From: Oscillospiraceae bacterium
GTDB taxonomy: Bacteria > Bacillota_A > Clostridia > Oscillospirales > Oscillospiraceae
Reading direction: 5' to 3'
Length of the DNA stretch: 22,471 nt
NCBI GenBank assembly: GCA_017415945.1
Contig: JAFQDR010000157.1
Coordinates: 1-22,471 of the forward strand
The translations under genes and the position numbers were made by a program. Under the pieces are notes generated by a model, which did not search any database, had not been told where the DNA came from, and saw only the letters and a list, made by a program, of their open reading frames with translations. Every line of letters starts with the position of its first letter. Positions within the stretch are counted from its first letter, which is position 1. Of this stretch, positions 15,342 through 22,471 are shown piece after piece.

Positions 15342-16721
15342 ATGGACCGTTATAACGTAAATGTTGAAATCAAAAACAAGCCCATCCTCGACCCTGAATT
15401 CACCCCTCTGCTGAAGTTCAATCAGGCATTTCTTGTAGGTGCCGAGAAGCCCATTTCCATCGCTGTGGAGCGTGCGGACAAGCAGATGGCTACCACCCAC
15501 ACCTATATTCACGGCACCCCCGAAATGGCTGCCGCTGACAATTATTACATTGACCGTCTGGTAAAGAATCTGCTGTGGATGAAGGGCGGCTTCCGTGTTT
15601 ATGTCACCGATAAGGACGTTTATGAATATCTGAGCTCCGTATACTGCAAGGGCGGCGCTCGTGAATTCGACTATGATTTCATGTCCAATATTTTTGACAG
15701 CCCCTTTGAAGTCATTCTGACCGAACAGGTTCCCGAATCCATGGACCTGCCCAAGCCTATCGGCGGTCATCTGGACGGATGCCGCATCGGTTTTGACGCA
15801 GGCGGTTCCGACCGTAAGGTTTCCGCTGTGATCGACGGTGAGACCGTATACTCCGAGGAGGTCGTATGGCTGCCCAAGGTCACTCCCGACCCTCAGTATC
15901 ACTACGACGGCATTGTCGCAGCTCTGAAAACTGCCGCCGAGCATATGCCTCGAGTGGATGCGGTGGGTGTATCCTCCGCAGGCGTTTTCATCAACGACCG
16001 TGCAATGACCGCATCTCTGTTCCTGTCCGTGCCTACCGAGATCCAGCGTTCTGACGTGGTGCGTGATATTTACATCCGTGCCATCCACGACACCTTCGGC
16101 GACGTCCCCTACGCAGTGGCAAACGACGGTGACGTATCCGCTTTGGCAGGGGCAATGAGCCTGAATGACAATAACATTCTGGGCATCGCAATGGGCACCT
16201 CCGAAGCAGTTGGCTACATCGACGGAAACGGCAACGTCACAGGCTGGCTGAACGAGCTGGCATTCTGCCCCGTTGACGCAAACCCCGATGCCATGGAAGA
16301 CGAATGGTCCGGAGATATCGGCACAGGCTGCAAGTACTTCTCTCAGGACAGCGTCATTAAGCTGGCTCCCCGTGCGGGCATTGAGCTGGACGAGGATGCT
16401 ACCCCCGCACAGAAGCTGAAGGCTGTGCAGAATCTGATGGAAGCCGATGACCCCAGAGCAGCAAAGGTGTTCTATGACATCGGTGTCTATCTGGGCCACA
16501 CTCTGGCTTACTACTACGATAACTATGGCTTCAAGTACGTTCTCATGCTGGGCCGCGTTATGAGCGGTAAGGGCGGCGACCTGCTGCTGGAAACCTGCAA
16601 GAAGGTTCTGGAAGACGAATATCCCGAGGTCAACGCAGCAATTCAGCTGACCCTGCCCGACGAAAAGTTCCGCCGTGTCGGTCAGTCCATGGCAGCGGCC
16701 TCTCTGGCAGCATCCAAGTAA
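15342..16721 (+). CDS. Divergent ROK-family protein, candidate amino-sugar kinase or sensor
   Basis: This 459-residue protein has two parts. Residues 1 to about 145 form an N-terminal domain I do not recognise; it is not a winged-helix DNA-binding domain. From about 148 on is a ROK/actin-like ATPase fold: phosphate loop FDAGGSDRKVSAV (Asp152), a second loop VGVSSAGVF, a candidate catalytic aspartate in ANDGDVSALAG (Asp262), and the adenosine-side loop GIAMGTSEAVGYID. The ROK zinc signature, normally a GH motif plus cysteines, is missing: the equivalent stretch reads NELAFCPVD and then DIGTGCKYF. The gene is directly upstream of nagA (18-bp gap) in one operon, which argues for a role with GlcNAc. 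Kinase activity is inferred, and a sugar-sensing role is possible. Confidence 0.75.
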   Translation: MDRYNVNVEIKNKPILDPEFTPLLKFNQAFLVGAEKPISIAVERADKQMATTHTYIHGTPEMAAADNYYIDRLVKNLLWMKGGFRVYVTDKDVYEYLSSVYCKGGAREFDYDFMSNIFDSPFEVILTEQVPESMDLPKPIGGHLDGCRIGFDAGGSDRKVSAVIDGETVYSEEVVWLPKVTPDPQYHYDGIVAALKTAAEHMPRVDAVGVSSAGVFINDRAMTASLFLSVPTEIQRSDVVRDIYIRAIHDTFGDVPYAVANDGDVSALAGAMSLNDNNILGIAMGTSEAVGYIDGNGNVTGWLNELAFCPVDANPDAMEDEWSGDIGTGCKYFSQDSVIKLAPRAGIELDEDATPAQKLKAVQNLMEADDPRAAKVFYDIGVYLGHTLAYYYDNYGFKYVLMLGRVMSGKGGDLLLETCKKVLEDEYPEVNAAIQLTLPDEKFRRVGQSMAAASLAASK

Positions 16722-16739
16722 TCACAAGGAGGTTCGAGT

Positions 16740-17867
16740 ATGATCATCAAAGGCGGTCTGGTCTTTGACCTTGAACAGGGCTTTGTGCAGCGTGACCTTT
16801 ACACAGACGGTGCGCTGATCTCCGGCGCAAGCAGTGACGATGTTGTGATCGACGCTGCTGACTGCTATGTGATTCCCGGTCTGGTGGATGTACATTTTCA
16901 CGGTGCGGTAGGCGAGGATTTCAGCGATGCCACCCGCGAGGGACTGCAGCGCATTGCCGACTATGAGCTCAGTGAAGGCGTTACCTACATTACTCCCACC
17001 AGCATGACTCTGTCCGAAGAAACGCTGATGGAAATCTGCAAAAACGTAGCTGCCCACCGCGAGGAAAGCACAAGCGGTGCGGAAGTAGTCGGTGCCCACC
17101 TGGAAGGCCCCTTCCTGTCCTACGCCAAGCGCGGGGCACAGAACGCGGACTTCCTCCGTGACCCCGATGCGGAAATGCTGGCGCGGCTGCAGGAAGCCTC
17201 CGGCGGCTGTGTAAAGCTCATCACCATGGCTCCCGAACAGCCCGGCGGCATCGATTTTGTCAAGAAAGCCACCGAGATGGGTGTTACCGTATCCGTAGGC
17301 CATACAGTCGCGGACTATGACACCGCAATGGAAGCCTTTGCGGCAGGGGCAAGTCATGCCACCCACCTGTACAACGGCATGCCCCCCATTCACCACCGCG
17401 AGCCCGCTGTCATCGGCGCTGCCTTCAACAGCCCCGGTGTCCGTGCGGAGCTGATCTGCGACGGCATCCATATCCATGAAGCCATCGTCCGTCTGACCTT
17501 CCGTCTGTTCGGTGCGGAGCGCATGGTTCTCATTTCCGACTCTCTCCGCGCAACGGGTATGCCCGACGGGCAGTACCCCTTCGGCGGTCAGGAGATCGAG
17601 GTTCACGGTAACCGTGCCACCATCGTCGGTCACCCCGAAACTCTGGCAGGCTCCGTTACCTCTCTTATGGGCTGCATGAAGCAGGCCATCTCCATGGGCA
17701 TCCCCATGGCTGACGCAGTGCGTGCGGCAAGCTATAACCCTGCCTGTGCCATCGGTATCGATGACCGTGCAGGCAGCTTGGACATTGGCAAGGAAGCTTC
17801 CATTGTTCTGCTGAACAAATCCGACCTCTCTGCCCGCACCATCATTTTCAAGGGCAAAGCCATCTAA
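16740..17867 (+). CDS. nagA: N-acetylglucosamine-6-phosphate deacetylase
   Basis: This 375-residue protein matches the usual NagA length. It is an amidohydrolase that removes acetate from GlcNAc-6-P to give GlcN-6-P in the cytoplasm. Visible are the metal motif H52-F-H54-G, metal ligand Glu122 in HLEGPF, and the histidines in VGHTVADYD and SHATHLYNGMPPIHHREP. DGIHIHE and the catalytic aspartate in LISDSLRATG also fit. The start ATG has AAGGAGG upstream. It is the second gene after the ROK protein and ends at a strong terminator. No nagB is in the window. Confidence 0.95.
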   Translation: MIIKGGLVFDLEQGFVQRDLYTDGALISGASSDDVVIDAADCYVIPGLVDVHFHGAVGEDFSDATREGLQRIADYELSEGVTYITPTSMTLSEETLMEICKNVAAHREESTSGAEVVGAHLEGPFLSYAKRGAQNADFLRDPDAEMLARLQEASGGCVKLITMAPEQPGGIDFVKKATEMGVTVSVGHTVADYDTAMEAFAAGASHATHLYNGMPPIHHREPAVIGAAFNSPGVRAELICDGIHIHEAIVRLTFRLFGAERMVLISDSLRATGMPDGQYPFGGQEIEVHGNRATIVGHPETLAGSVTSLMGCMKQAISMGIPMADAVRAASYNPACAIGIDDRAGSLDIGKEASIVLLNKSDLSARTIIFKGKAI

Positions 17868-17874
17868 AAGTAAG

Positions 17875-17908
17875 ATCCCCACAGCTCCAATGAACTGTGG
17901 GGATTTTT
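17875..17908 (+). terminator. Strong Rho-independent terminator after nagA
   Basis: A perfect 10-bp stem ATCCCCACAG/CTGTGGGGAT (17875-17884 and 17895-17904) runs into TTTTT. It may also serve the convergent AraC-type gene ending at 17950. Confidence 0.9.
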
Positions 17909-17949
17909 CAAAAAATCGGTTTAGCCGAAAATATGAGTTTGAAATGTAA

Positions 17950-19098
17950 TCATTGCTTTTTCACAGCACTGTTTTTACGCTGTCTGGCAAAACCTGCAGG
18001 AGAAAGCCCCGTCCACTGACGAAACTGCTTGCAGAAATGGGGTACGCCCGCATATCCCATCATATCCGCGATTTCTCCCACACTCAGCTCTCCGCCCATC
18101 AGCAGCTGCTTGCATTCCTCAATACGGATACGGGTGATATATTTTGCAGGTGACATTCCCAGATACTGCTGAAAGAGATTGGTCAAATGGGTCTGGCTCA
18201 CATTCACCGCTGCTGCCAGCTCCGGTACGGTGTATTTCCCGCGGATATTGGCGGACACCGCCTGCATAGCTTTATCGATGATTTGGCGGTGCATTTGTTC
18301 CGCCACAGGAGACGGTCGGGATACCATGGGAGCAGCTTCCCGCTGTCTTTGCAGTTGGATCAGCAGCAGCTTTAGGGCGGCATGCATAAACTCATCCTTG
18401 TCTGCGCTCTGTTCCGCTACCTCCCGCTGGATTGCCGTAAGGTATCGCTCCGCTTCGGCAGAGACCTTCAGCGGCACGCCCTCCAAATTTCCAAGCTCCC
18501 TTCCCTCCCAAAGGAAGGATATGGTCAGAAACTGCACCGCATCCTCCGCGTACTGGATATGCCACTGGTCGGAGGGGATCAGAAACAGCTCCTTTGCATG
18601 CAGAATATGATCTACCCCGCCGCAGTAATTGTGCAGCACACCCCGCTTCAGCCACACCAGCTCCATGGGCTGATGCTGCTCCCCGGAGAAATAGAAGCCG
18701 TCCTCCGTATGCTGTGACAGGCAGGTAAAGATCTGCATAGGCTGCAGGGCCGCCGTAAAGCGTGGACATAGTACGGAGCCGTCCATGAAGCGTTCCGGCA
18801 TCAGTGTTGCCTGATGCATGATGCAGCTGTTCCCCTGCAGAGGTGCAAAGCCAAAGCGTACACCTTTTCGCAGCTGCACAGCCCGATCCAAATAGAATCT
18901 GTGGAGGGTGCCCTCATCCTCGATCAGCAAAACGGTCATACCGCTGCCATAGCCCCAAAGGGTGTCGCAATCGGGACAATACATGGTCACGGGCTCTCCC
19001 TGCAGGGTACGCAGCTCACGGAAAAGCATCTCCTCATGGGAAGATGAAACGGGGCTGCCCCAGCGGAGAAACGCAGGGTCGGTGGTGCTGCGGATCAT
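17950..19098 (-). CDS. AraC family transcriptional regulator with cupin-like sensor domain
   Basis: This 382-residue protein ends in a two-helix-turn-helix AraC DNA-binding domain: YTVPELAAAVNVSQTHLTNLF, then GEIADMMGYAGVPHFCKQFRQWTG. A cupin-like sensing domain lies in the middle, with strands ELVWLKRGVLHNYCGG and ELFLIPSDQWHIQY. The first 100 or so residues are extra and hold a CPDCDTLWGYGSG stretch. The ATG at 19098 has GTGAGG six bases upstream; the in-frame TTG at 19125 has no such site. It is divergent from the nucleotidyltransferase-nahK-galE operon, so it likely controls that operon in response to a sugar. The ligand is unknown. Confidence 0.88.
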   Translation of the reverse strand: MIRSTTDPAFLRWGSPVSSSHEEMLFRELRTLQGEPVTMYCPDCDTLWGYGSGMTVLLIEDEGTLHRFYLDRAVQLRKGVRFGFAPLQGNSCIMHQATLMPERFMDGSVLCPRFTAALQPMQIFTCLSQHTEDGFYFSGEQHQPMELVWLKRGVLHNYCGGVDHILHAKELFLIPSDQWHIQYAEDAVQFLTISFLWEGRELGNLEGVPLKVSAEAERYLTAIQREVAEQSADKDEFMHAALKLLLIQLQRQREAAPMVSRPSPVAEQMHRQIIDKAMQAVSANIRGKYTVPELAAAVNVSQTHLTNLFQQYLGMSPAKYITRIRIEECKQLLMGGELSVGEIADMMGYAGVPHFCKQFRQWTGLSPAGFARQRKNSAVKKQ

Positions 19099-19287
19099 AA
19101 AATACCTCACTTTCCAAAAAGGCAAATATCATTGGGGTTTGGTTATATTTCAACACAAATAAGCAGTTAGTAATTGATTTATTCTAAAATAATGATACTA
19201 TATAAACAGTGAGTTTACAAATATTTTTGCGTGATCCGCCAAAAATTAAGCGGAGAACCGCAGCCGAATCATAATGTGGAGGAAGAT
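19099..19287. promoter_or_regulatory. Divergent control region between the AraC-type gene and the nahK operon
   Basis: The plus-strand promoter is TTGATT (19174-19179), a 16-bp spacer and TACTAT (19196-19201) with an upstream TG, then a leader of about 80 bases carrying GGAGGAAG. A weaker minus-strand pair, TTGAAA and GATATT 17 bp apart, may serve the AraC-type gene. I see no clear AraC half-sites. The leader contains GCGG/CCGC short stems only, with no recognised riboswitch. Confidence 0.45.
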
Positions 19288-20199
19288 ATGAAAAATCCTG
19301 TATTAGTAATCATGGCTGCAGGTATGGGCAGCCGTTTCGGTGGCCCCAAGCAGATCACCCCTGTGGACGACAAGGGTCACATTATCATCGACTTCTCTTT
19401 GTACGACGCATATCGCGCAGGCTTCCGTGATGTTGCTTTCATCATCAAGCGTGAAATGGAAGCTGACTTCCGTGAACGCATCGGCAACCGCATGGAAAAG
19501 TACTTCAACGTATCCTACATTTATCAGGAGCTGGATCGTCTGCCCGAGGGCTACGCAGTTCCCGCTGAACGCAGCAAGCCTTGGGGTACCGGTCATGCAG
19601 TGGCATGCTGCAAGGGTCAGGTAGAAGGCCCCTTCGCTGTCATCAACGCCGACGACTTCTACGGCCGCACCGCATTCTCCGCAATTTATGATTTCCTGGC
19701 TGCAAACCCCGATAAGGGCAGCTACGCCATGGTGGGCTACCGTGTCCGCAACACCGTTACTGAGCACGGCTCCGTAGCACGCGGTGTATGCGAAACCGAA
19801 GGCGGCATGCTCAAGGGCATTACCGAACGTACCCACATTGTAAAGCAGGGCAACGATGCCGCATTCTCCGAGGACGGCGGCGAAACCTTCACCTTCCTGC
19901 CCGGCGAAACCATCGTCTCCATGAACATGTGGGGCTTTGCAAACGGTCTGCTGGACGAGCTGTGGGATCGCTTCCCCGCTTTCCTGGACAAGAATCTGCC
20001 TGTGAACCCCGCCAAGTGCGAATACTTCCTGCCCTTCGTTGTCAACGAACAGCTGGAAGACGGCTCCGCAGGCGTACAGGTTCTGCCCTGCGAAGAAACC
20101 TGGTATGGTGTTACCTACCGTGAAGACCTTGAATCCGTTCAGAACGCAATCGCCAAGATGAAGGCAGAAGGAATTTATGAGGAGGTTCTCTGGAAATGA
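19288..20199 (+). CDS. Sugar-phosphate nucleotidyltransferase, candidate UTP:HexNAc-1-P uridylyltransferase
   Basis: This 303-residue protein has the NTP-transferase fold. The nucleotide loop AAGMGSRFGGPKQ (10-22) opens it, and N-A-D-D (120-123, with Asp122 and Asp123) is the likely metal site. It lacks the C-terminal beta-helix of GlmU-type enzymes and is not a HIT-family GalT. The ATG at 19288 has GGAGGAAG upstream; an in-frame start at 19231 lacks one. It overlaps nahK by ATGA, so the two enzymes are coupled. The natural reading is that it turns the HexNAc-1-P made by NahK into UDP-HexNAc. The nucleotide and sugar are inferred from context: a Gal-1-P or glucose-1-P enzyme is also possible. 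Confidence 0.85.
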   Translation: MKNPVLVIMAAGMGSRFGGPKQITPVDDKGHIIIDFSLYDAYRAGFRDVAFIIKREMEADFRERIGNRMEKYFNVSYIYQELDRLPEGYAVPAERSKPWGTGHAVACCKGQVEGPFAVINADDFYGRTAFSAIYDFLAANPDKGSYAMVGYRVRNTVTEHGSVARGVCETEGGMLKGITERTHIVKQGNDAAFSEDGGETFTFLPGETIVSMNMWGFANGLLDELWDRFPAFLDKNLPVNPAKCEYFLPFVVNEQLEDGSAGVQVLPCEETWYGVTYREDLESVQNAIAKMKAEGIYEEVLWK

Positions 20200-21269
20200 A
20201 CGAACTGTTGAAGGATGTATTGAGCCGCTTTCAGCTGGACACCCCCGCGGTCAGCTGTGACCCCTATGGCTGCGGTCATGTGAACGTGACCTATGTAGTC
20301 GTCACCGAATCCAAGAGACGCTACATTCTGCAGAAGATCAGCACCCGCGCATTTAAGGATGTTCCCGCACTGATGGCAAACATCTCCGCTGTCACCTCCT
20401 ACCTGCGTGAGCGCACCGATGATCCCCGCGGTACCCTGACCCTGATCCCCACCGTAGATGGTGACTGCTTCCTGGACTACGGCGACGGCACCTACTACCG
20501 TGTATATGACTTTATCGAGGATTCCCTGTGCCTGCAGGCTGCGGAAACCCCCGAGGATTTCTACCAGAGTGCCATCGGCTTTGGTCGCTTCCAGCAGATG
20601 CTGAAGGACTTCCCCGCTGAAACGCTGTCCGAAACCATCCCCAACTTCCACAACACCAAGGACCGTTACCGCATCTTCCGTGAAACCCTGGCTGCAGACC
20701 CCTGCGGTCGTGCTGCAGGCGTACAGGCAGAAATCGAGTTCGCACTGGCTCGTGCGGAAGAAGCATCCATTCTGGTTGACCAGCAGGCTGCGGGTCTCCT
20801 GCCCACTCGTGTTACCCACAACGATACCAAGCTCAACAACGTTATGCTGGATGCAGAAACCAAGAAGGCTCTGTGTGTCATCGACCTTGACACCGTTATG
20901 CCCGGTCTGAGCCTGTATGACTTCGGCGACTCCATTCGCTTCGGCGCATCCACCGCTGCGGAAGATGAAAAGGACCTGAGCAAGGTAGAAATGAGCCTGG
21001 AGCTGTTCCGCATCTATGCCCGCGGCTTCCTGCAGGAATGCCCCGGCCTCACCGATCAGGAACGCAAAATGATGCCCATGGGCGCAAAGATGATGACCCT
21101 GGAATGCGGTGTCCGCTTCCTCACCGACTATCTGGACGGTGACAACTACTTCAAGACCCACTACGATACCCACAATCTGGACCGCTGCCGCACCCAGTTC
21201 AAGCTGGTAGCGGATATGGAACAGAAGTGGGCAGAAATGGAACGCATTATCAAGGAGGAAACAGAATGA
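20196..21269 (+). CDS. nahK: N-acetylhexosamine 1-kinase (NahK-like)
   Basis: This 357-residue protein is near the length of bifidobacterial NahK and has the aminoglycoside phosphotransferase-like fold. The catalytic region is THNDTKLNN with His208 and Asp210. The metal region is IDLDTVMPGL, and YDFGDSIRFG follows it. The N-terminal lobe shows the nucleotide strand RRYILQKIS. NahK phosphorylates GlcNAc or GalNAc at C1 using ATP, the entry step for sugars freed from lacto-N-biose or galacto-N-biose. The start overlaps the nucleotidyltransferase stop and the end overlaps the galE start, both by ATGA, with GAGGAGG sites inside the preceding genes. The neighbours support the call. Homoserine kinase-like or choline kinase-like activity is less likely. 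Confidence 0.88.
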   Translation: MNELLKDVLSRFQLDTPAVSCDPYGCGHVNVTYVVVTESKRRYILQKISTRAFKDVPALMANISAVTSYLRERTDDPRGTLTLIPTVDGDCFLDYGDGTYYRVYDFIEDSLCLQAAETPEDFYQSAIGFGRFQQMLKDFPAETLSETIPNFHNTKDRYRIFRETLAADPCGRAAGVQAEIEFALARAEEASILVDQQAAGLLPTRVTHNDTKLNNVMLDAETKKALCVIDLDTVMPGLSLYDFGDSIRFGASTAAEDEKDLSKVEMSLELFRIYARGFLQECPGLTDQERKMMPMGAKMMTLECGVRFLTDYLDGDNYFKTHYDTHNLDRCRTQFKLVADMEQKWAEMERIIKEETE

Positions 21270-22285
21270 GCGTGCTTGTTACCGGCGGTGCCGGTTATAT
21301 CGGCAGCCACACCTGCGTGGAGCTGCTGGAAAGAGGATACGATGTTGTAGTCATTGACAATCTGGTCAACAGCAACCGCAAGTCTCTGGAACGAGTCGAA
21401 CAGATCACAGGCAAGAAGGTCACCTTCTACCAAGCCGATGTCCGTGACCGCGCTGTGCTGGATCAGATTTTCGACACCCACAAGGACATTGACTGCGCCA
21501 TTCACTTTGCAGGTCTGAAGGCTGTGGGCGAATCCGTCCAGATGCCTCTGGAATACTATGATAACAACCTGAACTCCACCATCACCCTGTGTCAGGCAAT
21601 GCGCGACCACGGTGTCAAGAACATCGTGTTCTCCTCCTCCGCCACCGTTTACTCCGGCGACAACACCATGCCTCTGCGTGAGGTATGCGAAACCGGTAAG
21701 TGCACCAACCCCTACGGCTGGACTAAGTATATGTCCGAGCAGATCCTGCGTGATACCTCCTTCGCCGACGCAGGCTGGAGCGTTGTGCTGCTGCGCTACT
21801 TCAACCCCCTCGGCGCACACAGCAGTGGTCTCATCGGTGAAGACCCCCAGGGTATCCCCAACAATTTGATGCCCTATATCACCCAGGTTGCGGTAGGCCG
21901 CCGCGAATACCTGAGCGTATTCGGCAACGACTACGATACCCCCGACGGTACCGGTGTTCGTGACTTCATCCATGTGGTTGACCTGGCCCGCGGCCATGTG
22001 GCAGCCATTGAATACATGAAGACCCATAAGGGTGAAAATGTGTTCAATCTGGGCACAGGCACCGGCTACAGCGTACTGGACATGGTTCATGCATTCGAAC
22101 GTGTGACCGGCCAGAAGATCCCCTATGTGATCGCCCCCCGCCGTCCCGGTGACTTGGGTATGGTTTACGCAGACCCCGAAAAGAGCACCGACGAGCTGGG
22201 GTGGAAGGCACAGTACAATCTGGATGATATGTGCCGTGACGCATGGGCATGGCAGAGCAAGAACCCCAACGGTTACAACGACTGA
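21266..22285 (+). CDS. galE: UDP-glucose/UDP-N-acetylglucosamine 4-epimerase
   Basis: This 339-residue short-chain dehydrogenase-type epimerase has the NAD-binding loop GGAGYIGSHT (7-16), the catalytic serine in SSSATVYS, and the Y150-x3-K154 pair. The late motifs RYFNPLGAH and FGNDYDTPDGTGVRDFIHV are typical of GalE. It interconverts UDP-Glc and UDP-Gal. The residue matching E. coli Tyr299 and human Cys307, the gate for N-acetyl sugars, is Val300 here, which predicts room for UDP-GlcNAc and UDP-GalNAc. The start overlaps the nahK stop (ATGA) with AAGGAGGAAA upstream. It is the last gene of the operon, before a hairpin terminator. Confidence 0.94.
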   Translation: MSVLVTGGAGYIGSHTCVELLERGYDVVVIDNLVNSNRKSLERVEQITGKKVTFYQADVRDRAVLDQIFDTHKDIDCAIHFAGLKAVGESVQMPLEYYDNNLNSTITLCQAMRDHGVKNIVFSSSATVYSGDNTMPLREVCETGKCTNPYGWTKYMSEQILRDTSFADAGWSVVLLRYFNPLGAHSSGLIGEDPQGIPNNLMPYITQVAVGRREYLSVFGNDYDTPDGTGVRDFIHVVDLARGHVAAIEYMKTHKGENVFNLGTGTGYSVLDMVHAFERVTGQKIPYVIAPRRPGDLGMVYADPEKSTDELGWKAQYNLDDMCRDAWAWQSKNPNGYND

Positions 22286-22302
22286 TCCCATCATATACAA
22301 AC

Positions 22303-22331
22303 AAAGGCAGCCGCATAATGCGGCTGCCTTT
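22303..22331 (+). terminator. Terminator-like hairpin after galE
   Basis: A perfect 13-bp stem AAAGGCAGCCGCA/TGCGGCTGCCTTT around TAA. The T-run is only three long, so termination may be incomplete. Confidence 0.75.
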
Positions 22332-22351
22332 GTTCCAGCCTGTCAAAAAAA

Positions 22352-22380
22352 TAGACCACACCCTCTGTTTCTGGTATAAT
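22352..22380 (+). promoter_or_regulatory. Promoter of the gene at the right edge
   Basis: TAGACC (22352-22357), a 17-bp spacer and a consensus TATAAT (22375-22380) with an extended TGG. The -10 lies in the loop of the 22358-22398 inverted repeat. Confidence 0.6.
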
Positions 22381-22398
22381 AGAAGAAACAGGGGGTGT
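22358..22398. repeat. 15-bp inverted repeat around a promoter -10
   Basis: ACACCCTCTGTTTCT (22358-22372) is the reverse complement of AGAAACAGGGGGTGT (22384-22398) with one mismatch. The 11 bases between hold the TATAAT. The right arm contains the ribosome site of the next gene. Confidence 0.85.
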
Positions 22399-22402
22399 TC
22401 TT

Positions 22403-22471
22403 ATGGAACGATGGAGAAAGAACGGTCGTAACGACGCATATGTTATCGATGTAGATACGCTTGTTCCCGAA
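22403..22471 (+). CDS. 5' end of an unidentified gene, possibly a transposase
   Basis: Only 23 codons are in the window. The frame starts at an ATG with GGGGGTG five bases upstream and is open to the edge. The start reads MERWRKNGRNDAYVIDVDTLVPE. Its last part resembles the beginning of IS1182-type transposases, where a short lead ends in a LVPxDH motif. That is a weak match on few residues. The promoter and inverted repeat upstream would fit an insertion-sequence end, but a cellular gene cannot be excluded. Confidence 0.4.
   Translation, partial: MERWRKNGRNDAYVIDVDTLVPE

Noticed and set aside
15318..17882. Long minus-strand open frames opposite the ROK protein and nagA
   Set aside because: Both lie opposite genes with clear motifs, and their translations are low-complexity in Gly, Val and His with no domain pattern.
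20175..22300. Long minus-strand open frames opposite nahK and galE
   Set aside because: Same shadow effect: no ribosome sites, no motifs, and coordinates follow the real genes.
22358..22398. An invertible promoter switch
   Set aside because: Only 11 bases lie between the arms, too short for known recombinase-flipped promoters, and no invertase gene is visible.

Overview
The window looks like chromosome of a moderately GC-rich member of the Clostridia, most likely a gut-associated Oscillospiraceae/Ruminococcaceae-type organism. This rests on a YlbJ-type sporulation membrane protein at the left edge, PadR/DUF2812 and moxR/DUF58 clusters, strong AGGAGG ribosome sites, short dispersed palindromic repeats, and an amino-sugar salvage cluster. 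Genus assignment is inference; no rRNA or tRNA gene is visible.

Left part (1-5350): the 3' end of ylbJ is followed by a secreted or membrane-anchored serine hydrolase of the beta-lactamase fold. On the minus strand lies a PadR regulator with two tandem DUF2812 membrane proteins. The PadR promoter has consensus -35 and -10 boxes and two copies of one palindrome, one filling the spacer and one between the -10 and the ribosome site. A MITE-like element separates this operon from the next.

Middle (5350-14465, all minus strand): a moxR - DUF58 - DUF4129-like operon; a 266-bp-plus array of hairpins; an alpha-phosphoglucomutase-type phosphohexomutase with its own terminator; the murA - walJ - rlmH operon; and an ADP-ribose-pyrophosphatase-type Nudix hydrolase.

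Right part (14681-22471): a small flavoprotein, then a two-gene operon of an unusual ROK-family protein and nagA (GlcNAc-6-P deacetylase), closed by a strong terminator. An AraC-type regulator is divergent from a tightly coupled three-gene operon (ATGA overlaps) of a sugar-phosphate nucleotidyltransferase, an N-acetylhexosamine 1-kinase (NahK-like) and a UDP-hexose 4-epimerase (GalE). Together these suggest uptake and salvage of GlcNAc/GalNAc from host glycans. NahK would make HexNAc-1-P, the nucleotidyltransferase would make UDP-HexNAc, and GalE would interconvert UDP-GalNAc and UDP-GlcNAc. UDP-GlcNAc is also the substrate of MurA in this window. NagA would send the 6-phosphate route into glycolysis. 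The cluster differs from the bifidobacterial lacto-N-biose operon in having a nucleotidyltransferase-fold enzyme where that operon has a GalT, and no GH112 phosphorylase is present here.

The window ends in the first 23 codons of a gene that may be a transposase. Its promoter sits inside a 15-bp inverted repeat that would hide its ribosome site in read-through transcripts.
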